Assembly: GCA_963766605.1 (NCBI GenBank)
Contig: CAVYAT010000005.1
Span: forward strand, 434,001 to 498,000
Origin: AC-49 sp963766605
Lineage (GTDB): Bacteria; Actinomycetota; Thermoleophilia; Solirubrobacterales; Solirubrobacteraceae
Direction: 5' to 3'
Length of the DNA stretch: 64,000 bases
Shown here: in pieces, positions 55,329 through 63,953 of the stretch
How positions within the stretch are numbered: the first letter of the stretch is position 1
Layout: each line of letters starts with the position of its first letter
Notes under the pieces: model-generated
What the model was told of the DNA's origin: nothing
What the model saw: only the letters and a program-made list of their open reading frames with translations
The model's database searches: none
Translations under genes and position numbers: made by a program

Positions 55329-56332
55329 CCCGGACGACCTACATCAAGGCGATCAACGACGCGACCGCGGCCGCGATGCGCGCCGACGAGCGCGTGATCG
55401 TCATCGGCGAGGACGTCGCGGAGGGCGGCCCGTACACGGCGACCGCGGGGCTGGCCGAAGAGTTCGGCACCGAGCGGGTGCGCAACACGCCGATCAGCGA
55501 GGCCGCGATTGCCGGCGTCGCGATCGGCGCCGCGCAGTCGGGCCTGCGGCCGGTGCTCGAGATCATGTTCATCGACTTCATCACCCTCGCGCTCGACCAG
55601 CTCGTCAACCAGGCCGCCAAGGCGCACCTGATGTCGGGCGGGCAGCTGACCGTGCCGCTCGTCGTCCGCACCCAGGGCGGCGCCGGCCAGCGCGGTGGCG
55701 CACAGCACTCCCAGAGCCTCGAGGCGTGGCTGACCCACGTGCCGGGCCTGAAGGTCGTGATGCCGAGCTGCGCCGCCGATGCCGCCGGACTGCTCCTGTC
55801 GGCGATCGCCGACCCCAACCCGGTCGTGTTCGTGGAGAACAAGACGCTGTACTTCAAGCGCGAGGACGTGCCCGACGAGATCGAGCCGGTGGCAATCGGC
55901 GCCGCGCGCACGCTGCGCGAGGGCGGCGACGTCACGATCGTTGCGCTGTCGCGGATGACGGCCGAGGCGCTGACGGCGGCCGAGCGCCTCGCCGCCGACG
56001 GGATCGAGGCCGAGGTCATCGACCCGCGCACCCTGGTCCCGCTGGATGTCGATGCGATCGCCTACTCGGTGGCGCGCACGAGCAGACTCGTGGTCGCCCA
56101 CGAGGCGGTTGCCCACGGCGGTTTCGGCGCCGAGATCGCGGCCGCCGTCGGGGCGATCGCCTTCGACTCGCTCGACGCGCCGATCGAGCGCGTCGGCGCC
56201 CCGTTCACCCCGATCCCGCTCAGCCCCCACCTCGAGGACGCCTATCTGCCGGGCGCCGACGAGATCGAGCATGCCGCGCGCGTCGCGCTCGGCCTCGCAA
56301 CCCGGAAGGACCAGATATGCGCGCCGCAGTGA
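55325..56332 (+). CDS. TPP-dependent 2-oxoacid/acetoin dehydrogenase E1 beta subunit (copy 2)
   Basis: 335 aa, GTG start. It has RTTYIKAINDATAAAMRAD, IGEDVAEGGPYTATAGLAEEFG, NTPISEAAIAGVAIGAAQSGLRPVLEIMFIDF (TPP-activating Glu) and GGQLTVPLVVRTQGGAGQRGGAQHSQSLEAW, close to AcoB/PdhB. The C-terminal part has EVIDPRTLVPLDVDAIAYSV and VAHGGFGAEIAA. No E2 (lipoyl) or E3 gene is present in the window. The end overlaps the next gene by 16 bp. Confidence 0.92.
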   Translation: MTRTTYIKAINDATAAAMRADERVIVIGEDVAEGGPYTATAGLAEEFGTERVRNTPISEAAIAGVAIGAAQSGLRPVLEIMFIDFITLALDQLVNQAAKAHLMSGGQLTVPLVVRTQGGAGQRGGAQHSQSLEAWLTHVPGLKVVMPSCAADAAGLLLSAIADPNPVVFVENKTLYFKREDVPDEIEPVAIGAARTLREGGDVTIVALSRMTAEALTAAERLAADGIEAEVIDPRTLVPLDVDAIAYSVARTSRLVVAHEAVAHGGFGAEIAAAVGAIAFDSLDAPIERVGAPFTPIPLSPHLEDAYLPGADEIEHAARVALGLATRKDQICAPQ

Positions 56333-57348
56333 CCACCGGCCCCGACACGATGGTGATCGACGACGTCGCCGAGCCCGGCGATCTTCGCGCGGGCGAGCTG
56401 CTCGTCGCGCCTGACGCGATCGGTCTGTGCGGCTCGGACTACCACTACTTCGACGGCACGCTGTCGCAGGCCGCCGGCGGCGGCCACTTCCCGCGGATCC
56501 TCGGCCACGAGGTCGGCGCGATCGTCGAAGCCGCCGGCCCGGCCTGCCGGCCCGAACTGCAACCGGGCCGGCGCATCGCCATGCACCCGCTGATCTCGTG
56601 CGGCGACTGCTACCCATGCCGCATCGGGCGCCCCAACCGCTGCGCGAACTTCCAGCTCATCGGCATTCACAGCGACGGCGGGCTGCAGGAGCGCCTCGTG
56701 GTCCCCCAGACCCAGGTGTTCGAGATCGCGACCGACCACCCGGCACTCGCCGCGCTCGTCGAGCCGTTGTCGATCGCCGTGCGCGCCGTCGCGCGCGCAC
56801 GGATCGAGGCCGGGGAGAAGGTCGTCGTGCTCGGCGCCGGGCCGATCGGGCAGTGCATCGCCGTCGCGGCGCTCGACCGCGGCGCCGACGTGCTGCTCGT
56901 CGATCCGGTCGCCTCACGCCTGAACATCGGGCAGGCGATCGGAGCGCAGCCGCTCCCATGGACGACGCGCGACGAGGTCGCGGCCCATGTCGAGGAGTGG
57001 GCCGGCGCCGACGGCGCCCCCGTCGTCATCGACGCGACCGGCGCCGCCGAGGCGATCGAGGCCGGCGTGGCGATGGTCGCGCTGACCGGGCGGGTCGCGG
57101 TCGTCGGGATGTCGGGCCAGGAGATCGCCCTGCGCGTCGGCGTGTTCGCCGAGAAGGAGATCGACATGCTCGGCGTGGCGTGCTGTGGCGACGGGGAGTT
57201 CGCGACCGCCGTCGACCTCGCCGAGCGCCGCGCCGACGCCATGCTGACGCTGGTCAGCCACGAATTCCCCCTCGACGACGCACCGGAGGCGATCGCCTTC
57301 GCCATCGCCAACCCGGCCGAAGTCATGAAGGTCATCGTTCGCAATTGA
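56317..57348 (+). CDS. zinc-dependent alcohol/polyol dehydrogenase (MDR family)
   Basis: 343 aa, medium-chain dehydrogenase. It has the catalytic-zinc Cys in GLCGSDYHYFDG (about residue 37), GHEVGAIVE, structural-zinc cysteines SCGDCYPCRIGRPNRC, the Glu-His-like VEPLSIAVRAVARA and the coenzyme motif VVVLGAGPIGQCIAVAALDRGADVLLVD. It resembles sorbitol/threonine/2,3-butanediol dehydrogenases, and the substrate is not determined. GGAAGGA lies 6 bases before ATG. It is within the dehydrogenase operon and overlaps the preceding beta gene. Confidence 0.9.
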   Translation: MRAAVTTGPDTMVIDDVAEPGDLRAGELLVAPDAIGLCGSDYHYFDGTLSQAAGGGHFPRILGHEVGAIVEAAGPACRPELQPGRRIAMHPLISCGDCYPCRIGRPNRCANFQLIGIHSDGGLQERLVVPQTQVFEIATDHPALAALVEPLSIAVRAVARARIEAGEKVVVLGAGPIGQCIAVAALDRGADVLLVDPVASRLNIGQAIGAQPLPWTTRDEVAAHVEEWAGADGAPVVIDATGAAEAIEAGVAMVALTGRVAVVGMSGQEIALRVGVFAEKEIDMLGVACCGDGEFATAVDLAERRADAMLTLVSHEFPLDDAPEAIAFAIANPAEVMKVIVRN

Positions 57349-57362
57349 AAAGGAGAGCGCGT

Positions 57363-58931
57363 ATGTACGACTACGTGATCGTCGGAGCCGGCTCGGCGGG
57401 CTGCGTCGTCGCAGCGCGGCTGAGCGAGGACCCCGACGTCAAGGTCTGCCTGCTCGAGGCCGGCGGTCCCGACACGGCACCCGAGATCCACATGCCGGCG
57501 GCGTTCCCCGCGATGTTCAAGTCGGGCCTGGACTGGGATCTGCTGGGCGAGCAGGAGCCGGGGCTCGACAACCGCCGGCTGTACCTCCCCCGCGGCAAGA
57601 TGCTCGGCGGATCCGGCTCGATCAACGCGATGATCTACATCCGCGGCAACCGCGCCGACTACGACGAGTGGGAGGCCGGTGGCGCCGAGGGCTGGGGCTA
57701 CGACGACGTCCTGCCGTACTTCAAGCGCGCCGAGGACAACGAGCGCGGCGAGGACCCGTTCCACGGCGTCGGAGGCCCGCTCACCGTGTCCGACGGGCGC
57801 GCGCAGACGCCGCTGACCGATGCGATCATCGACGCCGTCGTGGCCGCCGGCCACGAGCGCAACCCCGACTTCAACGGCGCCCGCCAGGAAGGCGTCGGCC
57901 GCTTCCAGGTCACCCAGCGAGACGGGATGCGCTGCTCGCCCGCCGTCGCCTACCTGCATCCGGCGATGGAGCGTCCGAACCTCGACGTCATCACCCACGC
58001 GATGAGCCAGCGCCTGATGTTCGACGGCGACCGTGTCGTCGGCGTCGAGATCTCCCGCCTTGGTGAGGTGCAGGAGATCCGGGCTCAGCGCGAGGTCATC
58101 GTCTCGGCCGGCGCCTACCAGTCGCCGGTGCTGTTGATGCTGTCGGGCATCGGCCCGGCTGACGAGCTCGCGCTGATGGGGATCGAGTCGCGCGCCGATC
58201 TCCCGGTCGGCGAGAACCTCCAGGATCACTTCATGGCCAACCTCAACTACACGACCGAGGACGGCTCACTGTTCGGCGCGCTCACGCCCGACAACGTCGC
58301 GCTCCTCATGGAGGAGCACCGCGGTCCGCTGAGCTCGAACATCGCCGAAGGCGCCGTGTTCATGCGCACGCGTCCCGGCCTCAGCGCGCCCGATATGCAG
58401 TTCCACCTCGCGCCCGGCATGTTCTACGACGAAGGACTCACCGCCCCCGCCCAGCACGGATACGCGTTCGGGCCGGTCGTCATCAAACCGAGCAGCCGCG
58501 GCAAGGTCTCGCTGCGCACGCCGATGGCCGATTCCAAGCCGCTGGTCCTGTGCAACTTCCTGACCACCGAGGAGGACCGCCAGACGGTGCTTGCCGGGCT
58601 GCGGATCGCCCTCGAGGTCGCCGAGCAGGAGGCGCTGAAGGCGGTCACGCAGACGTCGTTCAGCGTCCCCGACGGAGACTCCGACGAGGAGCTGCTCGCG
58701 TTCGCGCGACGTGCCGGGCAGACCGTCTACCACCCCACCTCGACGTGCGCGATCGGGTCGGTCGTCGACCCGGAGCTGCGCGTCTACGGCGTCGAGGGCC
58801 TGCGGGTCGCTGACGCTTCGGTGATGCCGAGCGTCACCCGCGGCAACACCAACGCCCCCACGATCATGATCGGCGAGAAGGCCGCCGACCTCATCCGCAA
58901 CGGGCGCCCGGCCACGGCCGCGGTGGCCTGA
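57363..58931 (+). CDS. GMC-family FAD oxidoreductase (choline/alcohol dehydrogenase-like)
   Basis: 522 aa. It has the ADP-binding motif YDYVIVGAGSAGCVVAARLSED at the N-terminus, GMC signature 1 LYLPRGKMLGGSGSINAMIYIRG, signature 2 SAGAYQSPVLLMLSGIGPADEL, and the C-terminal HPTSTCAIGSVVDPELRVYGVEGLRVADASVMP with the active-site His region and GNTNAPTIMIGEKAADLI. It oxidises a primary or secondary alcohol with FAD. Shine-Dalgarno AAAAGGAGA precedes the ATG. It is followed 15 bp later by the aldehyde dehydrogenase, a logical alcohol-to-acid pair. Confidence 0.93.
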   Translation: MYDYVIVGAGSAGCVVAARLSEDPDVKVCLLEAGGPDTAPEIHMPAAFPAMFKSGLDWDLLGEQEPGLDNRRLYLPRGKMLGGSGSINAMIYIRGNRADYDEWEAGGAEGWGYDDVLPYFKRAEDNERGEDPFHGVGGPLTVSDGRAQTPLTDAIIDAVVAAGHERNPDFNGARQEGVGRFQVTQRDGMRCSPAVAYLHPAMERPNLDVITHAMSQRLMFDGDRVVGVEISRLGEVQEIRAQREVIVSAGAYQSPVLLMLSGIGPADELALMGIESRADLPVGENLQDHFMANLNYTTEDGSLFGALTPDNVALLMEEHRGPLSSNIAEGAVFMRTRPGLSAPDMQFHLAPGMFYDEGLTAPAQHGYAFGPVVIKPSSRGKVSLRTPMADSKPLVLCNFLTTEEDRQTVLAGLRIALEVAEQEALKAVTQTSFSVPDGDSDEELLAFARRAGQTVYHPTSTCAIGSVVDPELRVYGVEGLRVADASVMPSVTRGNTNAPTIMIGEKAADLIRNGRPATAAVA

Positions 58932-58946
58932 CCAAGGAGCCGCGCC

Positions 58947-60440
58947 ATGAGCACGACAGCTGAGCAGGACACCGCCCCCGCCAACGATCTGCTGGCCGCC
59001 GGTCGCTGGACGGGCAAGATCTACTCCGACGGCTGGGTCGACGGCGCCGCGACGGTCGATTCGATCGAGCCGGCGACCGGCGAGACGCTGGCCACCACCG
59101 GCGTCGGCGATGCCGGCACGGTCGCCAGCGCCGCCGCGTCGGCGGCGGCGGCGCAGCGCGAGTGGGCGCAGACGCCGATCACCGAGCGCGTCGCGATCGT
59201 GCGCCGCGCAGCGGAGGCGCTCGAGCGCCACCGTGCCGAGATCGTGAAGTGGATTGTCCGCGAGTCGGGCTCGATCCCACCGAAGGCCGACGTCGAGATC
59301 ACGGCCTCGATCGGGCAGCTCGACATGGCCTGTGCCCTGGTCTCGCATCCGCTCGGGCTCGTGCTTCCGTCGCTCACCCCGGGGCGCACGAGCACGGCGC
59401 GGCGCGTGCCGATCGGCGTGGTCGGCGTGATCACGCCGTGGAACTTCCCCCTCGTTCTGGCGATGCGCTCGGTCGGGCCGGCGCTCGTCCTGGGCAACGC
59501 GATCGTCATGAAGTGTGACCTCAACACCCCCGTCAGCGGCGGCGTCTTGATCGCGCGGCTGTTCGAGGAGGCCGGGCTACCAGAGGGTCTGCTGCACGTG
59601 TTCGCCGGCGGCGCCGACGTCGGCCAGGCGCTCGTCGAGGACCCCAACGTTCGGATGATCTCGTTCACGGGCTCGACCGCGGCCGGACGGGCGGTCGGCG
59701 AGACGGCCGGTCGCACGCTCAAGCGCACCGTGCTCGAGCTCGGGGGCAACAGCCCACTGATCGTGCTCGAGGACGCCGACATCAACGCCGCGTCGTCGGC
59801 CGGGGCGTGGGGATCGTTCCTGCACTCGGGGCAGATCTGCATCGCCTCGAGCCGGCACCTGGTCCACGAGTCGATCGCCGAGGAGTACCTCGAGGCGCTG
59901 GCCCAGCGCGCCGGCCATCTGCCCGTCGGCAACCCGAACCTCGACGAGGTCGCGCTGGGGCCGATCATCAACGACAAGCAGGTCCGCCGGGTCCAGAAGA
60001 TCGTCGATGACACGATCGGCGCGGGCGCGACGGCGATGACCGGCGGCAAGGCCGACGGGCTGTTCTTCCCCGCCACCGTGCTGCGCGACGTGACGCCGGA
60101 CATGGCGGCGTTCACCAACGAGCTGTTCGGTCCGGTCGCCCCGGTGACGACGTTCCGCACCGACGACGAGGCGGTGCAACTGGCCAACCAGACCGAGTAC
60201 GGGCTCGCCGCGGCGGTCCAGTCAGGCTCTGAGCACCATGCCGCCGCGATCGCCGAGCGACTGCACGCGGGCATGGTTCACATCAACGACCAGACGGTCA
60301 ACGAGGAGCCGCCCGCACCGTTCGGCGGGGTCAAGGCGTCGAGCAACGGCGGCCACTTCGGTGGCGTCGCCAACCTCGACCTGTGGACCGAGTGGCAGTG
60401 GATGACGTCGCGGCCGGCGGCCGAGCCGTTCCCGTTCTGA
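58947..60440 (+). CDS. NAD(P)-dependent aldehyde dehydrogenase
   Basis: 497 aa. Motifs are GVITPWNFPLVLAMRSVGPAL, the coenzyme loop SFTGSTAAGRAVGE, the catalytic Glu in LELGGNSPLIVLEDAD, the catalytic Cys in HSGQICIASSRHLVHES (about residue 295), and ELFGPVAPVTTF. The N-terminus (DLLAAGRWTGKIYSDGW) and sequence resemble benzaldehyde/vanillin-type dehydrogenases. It probably oxidises the aldehyde made by the GMC enzyme. Last gene of the operon; convergent with livF, 9 bp apart. Confidence 0.92.
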   Translation: MSTTAEQDTAPANDLLAAGRWTGKIYSDGWVDGAATVDSIEPATGETLATTGVGDAGTVASAAASAAAAQREWAQTPITERVAIVRRAAEALERHRAEIVKWIVRESGSIPPKADVEITASIGQLDMACALVSHPLGLVLPSLTPGRTSTARRVPIGVVGVITPWNFPLVLAMRSVGPALVLGNAIVMKCDLNTPVSGGVLIARLFEEAGLPEGLLHVFAGGADVGQALVEDPNVRMISFTGSTAAGRAVGETAGRTLKRTVLELGGNSPLIVLEDADINAASSAGAWGSFLHSGQICIASSRHLVHESIAEEYLEALAQRAGHLPVGNPNLDEVALGPIINDKQVRRVQKIVDDTIGAGATAMTGGKADGLFFPATVLRDVTPDMAAFTNELFGPVAPVTTFRTDDEAVQLANQTEYGLAAAVQSGSEHHAAAIAERLHAGMVHINDQTVNEEPPAPFGGVKASSNGGHFGGVANLDLWTEWQWMTSRPAAEPFPF

Positions 60441-60449
60441 GGTCGCCGG

Positions 60450-61193
60450 TCAGGCGGTTTCGGCCTTGAGCTCCGCCCCACCGAGGAGGTAGGCCGCCTC
60501 GAGCAGCTCCGGGCGGGCCTGGAGCTCGCTCGCCGTTCCCGAGTAGCGGATGTGGCCGCCCTCCATGATGTAGGCGGCGGTCGCGAGCTCGAGCGCGACG
60601 CGGGCGAACTGCTCGATCAGCAGGATGCCGACGCCCGACTCCGCGACGCGGCGCACGGTCGGCATCAACCGCTGGACGATGACGGGCGCCAGCCCGAGCG
60701 ACAGCTCGTCGATCAGGATGAACTTCGGCTTGGAGACCAGCGCCTGGGCGAGCACGAGCATCTGCTGCTCGCCGCCCGACAGCGAGCGCGACGGCAGTCC
60801 CTGGCGCTTCTCGAGCTCCGGGAACAGCTCCAGCGCGTAGGCGACACCGGCCTTGGCCTCGTCGCGCGAGAGCATGTAGGTCGCGACCTGGATGTTGTCG
60901 CGCACCGTCAGCTGGCTGAGCAGCCGCCGTCCCTCGGGCACGACCGCGACGCCGGCGCGGCGGATCTTCTCGGGCCGCCAACCGACCGTGTTCTGCTCGC
61001 CGATCCGGATCTCGCCGGAACTCGGGCGCAGCAGCCCGCCGACCGCGAGCACGAGGCTCGACTTGCCGGCCCCGTTGGCGCCGAGCAGCGTCGTGACCTG
61101 GCCGGGCGGGATCGTGATCGAGACGCCGTGGACGACCGGTCGGCCGCCGCGCGGGATCGTGACGTTGTCGATCTGAAGCGTGTCGTCGCTCAC
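60450..61193 (-). CDS. livF: branched-chain amino acid-type ABC transporter ATP-binding protein LivF
   Basis: 247-aa ATPase. It has Walker A LLGANGAGKSS (about residue 39), VPEGRRLLSQLTV, signature LSGGEQQMLVLAQAL, Walker B KFILIDELSLGLAP (LIDE in place of the more common LLDE) and the H-loop replaced by LLIEQF, as usual for LivF. GTG start overlapping the livG stop (GTGA). Part of livH-livM-livG-livF. Confidence 0.93.
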   Translation of the reverse strand: MSDDTLQIDNVTIPRGGRPVVHGVSITIPPGQVTTLLGANGAGKSSLVLAVGGLLRPSSGEIRIGEQNTVGWRPEKIRRAGVAVVPEGRRLLSQLTVRDNIQVATYMLSRDEAKAGVAYALELFPELEKRQGLPSRSLSGGEQQMLVLAQALVSKPKFILIDELSLGLAPVIVQRLMPTVRRVAESGVGILLIEQFARVALELATAAYIMEGGHIRYSGTASELQARPELLEAAYLLGGAELKAETA

Positions 61194-61912
61194 GCGACCT
61201 CGACCTCCTCGGTGCCCAGGTAGGCGCGCACCACGCGCTCGTCGCGCAGCACGTCAGCGGTCGGGCCGCTGGCGATCAGCTTCCCGAAGTCGAGCACGGC
61301 GGTGACCGCGCAGCACGCCGACACGAGGCTCATGTCGTGGTCGACGAGGATCACCAGCGCCCCGGTGTGCTCAGGGATCTTGCGGATGACCGACCCCAGG
61401 TGCGCGGTCTCCTCGTCGGGCAGGCCGGCGGCCGGCTCGTCGAGCAGCACGATGCGCGGCTTGCCGACGACGGCGCGGGCGACCTCCACCAGCCGGCGGT
61501 CGCGCGCTCCGAGCGTGCCGACCTTGGTCCGCGGATCGGCGTCGAGCCCGACGAAGTCCAGCGCCTCCTGCACGCCGTCGCGCCCGCCGGCCTCATCGCT
61601 GTGGGCGTGCTCGGACACGAGCACGACGTTGTCGTGGATCGACAGCCCGGCGATCGCCTGCTCGGTCTGGAACGTGCGCCGCAGGCCCCAGCGGGCACGG
61701 CGGAAGTGGCTCATCTTCAGCAGGTCGCGGTCCAGCGCCCGGACCGTGCCGCTGGCCGGCTTGACGAACCCGCTGAGCACGTTGAAGAACGTCGTCTTGC
61801 CGGCCCCGTTGGGCCCGATCAGCCCGCACGTGCCGTGCTCGAACTTCAGCGAGACGCCGTCGAGCGGCGTGACCCCGCCAAAGCGGACGGTGAGGTCGTC
61901 GATCGCGATCAC
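61190..61912 (-). CDS. livG: branched-chain amino acid-type ABC transporter ATP-binding protein LivG
   Basis: 240-aa ATPase. It has Walker A GLIGPNGAGKTTFFNVLSG, LRRTFQTEQ and the LivG-typical GLSIHDNVVL. The C-motif is degenerate (TLGARDRRLVEVARAVV). Walker B is RIVLLDEPAAGLP and the H-loop ILVDHDMSLV. GTG start overlapping the livM stop. It pairs with LivF to energise the permease. Confidence 0.92.
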   Translation of the reverse strand: MIAIDDLTVRFGGVTPLDGVSLKFEHGTCGLIGPNGAGKTTFFNVLSGFVKPASGTVRALDRDLLKMSHFRRARWGLRRTFQTEQAIAGLSIHDNVVLVSEHAHSDEAGGRDGVQEALDFVGLDADPRTKVGTLGARDRRLVEVARAVVGKPRIVLLDEPAAGLPDEETAHLGSVIRKIPEHTGALVILVDHDMSLVSACCAVTAVLDFGKLIASGPTADVLRDERVVRAYLGTEEVEVA

Positions 61913-62964
61913 GGACCGGCCTCCTGCGTCTCCGGCGGCGGCGGCGCGGACCCGCCGCCCAGGCGCCGCAGCCCGCGGCCCAGGCGCTTGAGGTCGCTGG
62001 GGACCTGTGAGACCAGGCCCTCCGGTGCCGTGGCCAGCACCTGGAGCACGCCGACGCCGAACAGGATCGTCAGCAGGTCGGCGGGCAGGTTCCACTTGTC
62101 CAGGAACGCGGGCAGCAGCTGCATCAGCACGCCGCCGATGACCGCGCCCCAGAGACTGAACATCCCGCCCATCAGGACGACGGCCAGCAGGCTGATCGAC
62201 TGCACGGTCGGGAACTGGCTCGGGTACAGCGTTCCCGAGTCGCCGGCCAGCAGCGCGCCCGCGACGCCGGTGATGAACGACGCGAGCACGATCGCCCACA
62301 GCTTGTAGAAGGTGATGTTGATCCCGGTCGCCAGCGCGGCCGGCTCGCTCTGGCGGATCGACGCCCACGCCCGCCCTGGCTTGCTGCTGACGTGCCACAG
62401 CGCGAGCAGGAACATGACCACCGCGACGATCACCGTGTAGCGGTAGAAGCCGACGTCGCTGAGCGCGATGCTCGGTCGCCGGATCGGCTGGATCTTGGCG
62501 TTGCTGAACGCCGAGTCCGCGTAGCCGGCGAACCCGTGGCCGCCGTTGGGAAAGTTCAAATTGGCCAGCACGATGCTGATCGCGCCGGCGAGCATCAGCG
62601 TGATCAGGGCGAGCGAAAGCCCGCTGACCCGGAGCGCCGGCAGCCCGACCAGGGTTCCGATGACGCCGGTGCCCAGACCGCACATGATGATCACGACCGA
62701 GAACGGCAGCGATGTCGCATAGAGGATCCGGGCGGCGATCCACGCGCCGATCGCCAGCACGGCGATCTGGCCGAGCGACACGAGCCCGACGCGGCCCATC
62801 AGCAGGCCGAGCCCGAGCGCGACGAGGGCGTAGACCGCGACCTCGGTCAGCACGTCCATCCAGTAGCGGCTGAGCTGCCCGGGCAGCCACAGGAGGACGA
62901 TCGCCAGCAGCACGGTCGTGATCAGGGCCTGGCGGCGGTTGCCGGGCCTGGTCCAGGCGGCCAT
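61909..62964 (-). CDS. livM: branched-chain amino acid-type ABC transporter permease LivM
   Basis: 351 aa, about nine transmembrane helices. It has the BPD_transp_2 features YALVALGLGLLMGRVGLVSLGQIAVLAIGAW, LVGLPALRVSGLSLALITL, SKPGRAWASIRQSEPAALATGIN and MGGMFSLWGAVIGGVLMQLLP. The C-terminal ~25 residues (RLGRGLRRLGGGSAPPPPETQEAGP) are a cytoplasmic tail. The start overlaps the livH stop within TGATG. Confidence 0.92.
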   Translation of the reverse strand: MAAWTRPGNRRQALITTVLLAIVLLWLPGQLSRYWMDVLTEVAVYALVALGLGLLMGRVGLVSLGQIAVLAIGAWIAARILYATSLPFSVVIIMCGLGTGVIGTLVGLPALRVSGLSLALITLMLAGAISIVLANLNFPNGGHGFAGYADSAFSNAKIQPIRRPSIALSDVGFYRYTVIVAVVMFLLALWHVSSKPGRAWASIRQSEPAALATGINITFYKLWAIVLASFITGVAGALLAGDSGTLYPSQFPTVQSISLLAVVLMGGMFSLWGAVIGGVLMQLLPAFLDKWNLPADLLTILFGVGVLQVLATAPEGLVSQVPSDLKRLGRGLRRLGGGSAPPPPETQEAGP

Positions 62965-63848
62965 CAGACGATCCGCCGGGACGACATGTCCCCGCGGCGG
63001 GCCAGCACCAGCACGGCGATGATCGCGAGGACGAACGGCGTCATGTCGCGGTACTCGCTGATCGACAGGATCGGCGTGATCAGCGCGTTGACCAGCCCCA
63101 CGACCAGCCCCGCCAGCAGCGTGATGATGATCGAGTTCAGCTGGGCGATGAGCGCCGCCGCGAGCGACGAGATGACGAGGAACGTGAGCGTCGTGGCGTC
63201 GAGCCCGACGAGGTTGGCGAGCAGCAGCCCCGAGATGCCCGACAGCGCGCCCGACGCGAACCACGCCGCGGCCTCGACGCGTCGCACGGGCACGCCGAGC
63301 GAGGCGGTGATCTCGCGGTCGTTGGCCAGGGCGCGCATCGCGGTGCCGAGCTTCGTGAAGCGCAGGAACAGCGTCGTCCCGATGGCGACGATCACCCCCA
63401 GCGCGAACGCGATGATCTGGGTCCAGTTGATGAAGATCAGACCGACGGTGTACGTGTGGTCGGTCGTCGGCAGCACGAGCGAGCGCGCCTTGTCGCTCCA
63501 GATCCATGACATGGCGCCGAGCAGGATCAGCGTGAGGCCGATCGTCGCCGTCGCCTTCACCAGCGGGTCGCGGTCGGCCAGCGTCGGGCCGAACAGCATC
63601 CCGTAGGCGAGCGTGATGACGATGCTGAACAGGATCGCGACGACGAACGCGACGCCCTGCGCGGTGTGCGACTTGTTGATCAGCGTCCAGGCGATCAGCG
63701 CGCCCATCGCGCCGACCGCTCCGAAGGCGAGATTCAGGACGCCGGTGGCGCGATAGAGCACGACCATTCCGACTCCGGAGAGCGCATAGACTCCGCCCAG
63801 CGCCAGGCCAGTGACGATGAACGGCTGGAAGTCGTCCCAGCTGGGCAT
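62964..63848 (-). CDS. livH: branched-chain amino acid-type ABC transporter permease LivH
   Basis: 294 aa, eight or so transmembrane helices. Family segments are PFIVTGLALGGVYALSGVGMVVLYRATGVLNLAFGAVGAMGA, TKLGTAMRALANDREITASLGVPVRRVEAAAWFASGALSGISGLL and the end LVLARRGDMSSRRIV. First gene of the liv operon. Its ATG is only 8 bases from a TAGGAT -10, so a leaderless transcript is likely. Confidence 0.92.
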   Translation of the reverse strand: MPSWDDFQPFIVTGLALGGVYALSGVGMVVLYRATGVLNLAFGAVGAMGALIAWTLINKSHTAQGVAFVVAILFSIVITLAYGMLFGPTLADRDPLVKATATIGLTLILLGAMSWIWSDKARSLVLPTTDHTYTVGLIFINWTQIIAFALGVIVAIGTTLFLRFTKLGTAMRALANDREITASLGVPVRRVEAAAWFASGALSGISGLLLANLVGLDATTLTFLVISSLAAALIAQLNSIIITLLAGLVVGLVNALITPILSISEYRDMTPFVLAIIAVLVLARRGDMSSRRIV

Positions 63849-63856
63849 GCGGCCGC

Positions 63857-63878
63857 ATCCTAGCCGACTCTGTATGCA
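63857..63878 (-). promoter_or_regulatory. liv promoter with TGTATACA-like operator
   Basis: Minus-strand -10 TAGGAT (63862-63857) and, eight bases upstream, TGCATACA (63878-63871; plus strand TGTATGCA), which occupies the spacer between the -10 and where a -35 would be. A protein bound there should block liv transcription. Confidence 0.45.
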
Positions 63879-63934
63879 ACGAATCCACTTCAGACCCGCC
63901 AATTCGCGTGTTCTTGCGTTTTTGGGGTCATGTC

Positions 63935-63944
63935 TGCATACAAT
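63935..63944 (+). promoter_or_regulatory. operator overlapping the -10 of a divergent gene
   Basis: TGCATACA (63935-63942) overlaps TACAAT (63939-63944), a good -10 for the plus-strand gene that starts at 63954. It is the inverted counterpart of the site at 63871-63878, centre-to-centre distance 64 bp. Confidence 0.45.
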
Positions 63945-63953
63945 CGCCGTGAG

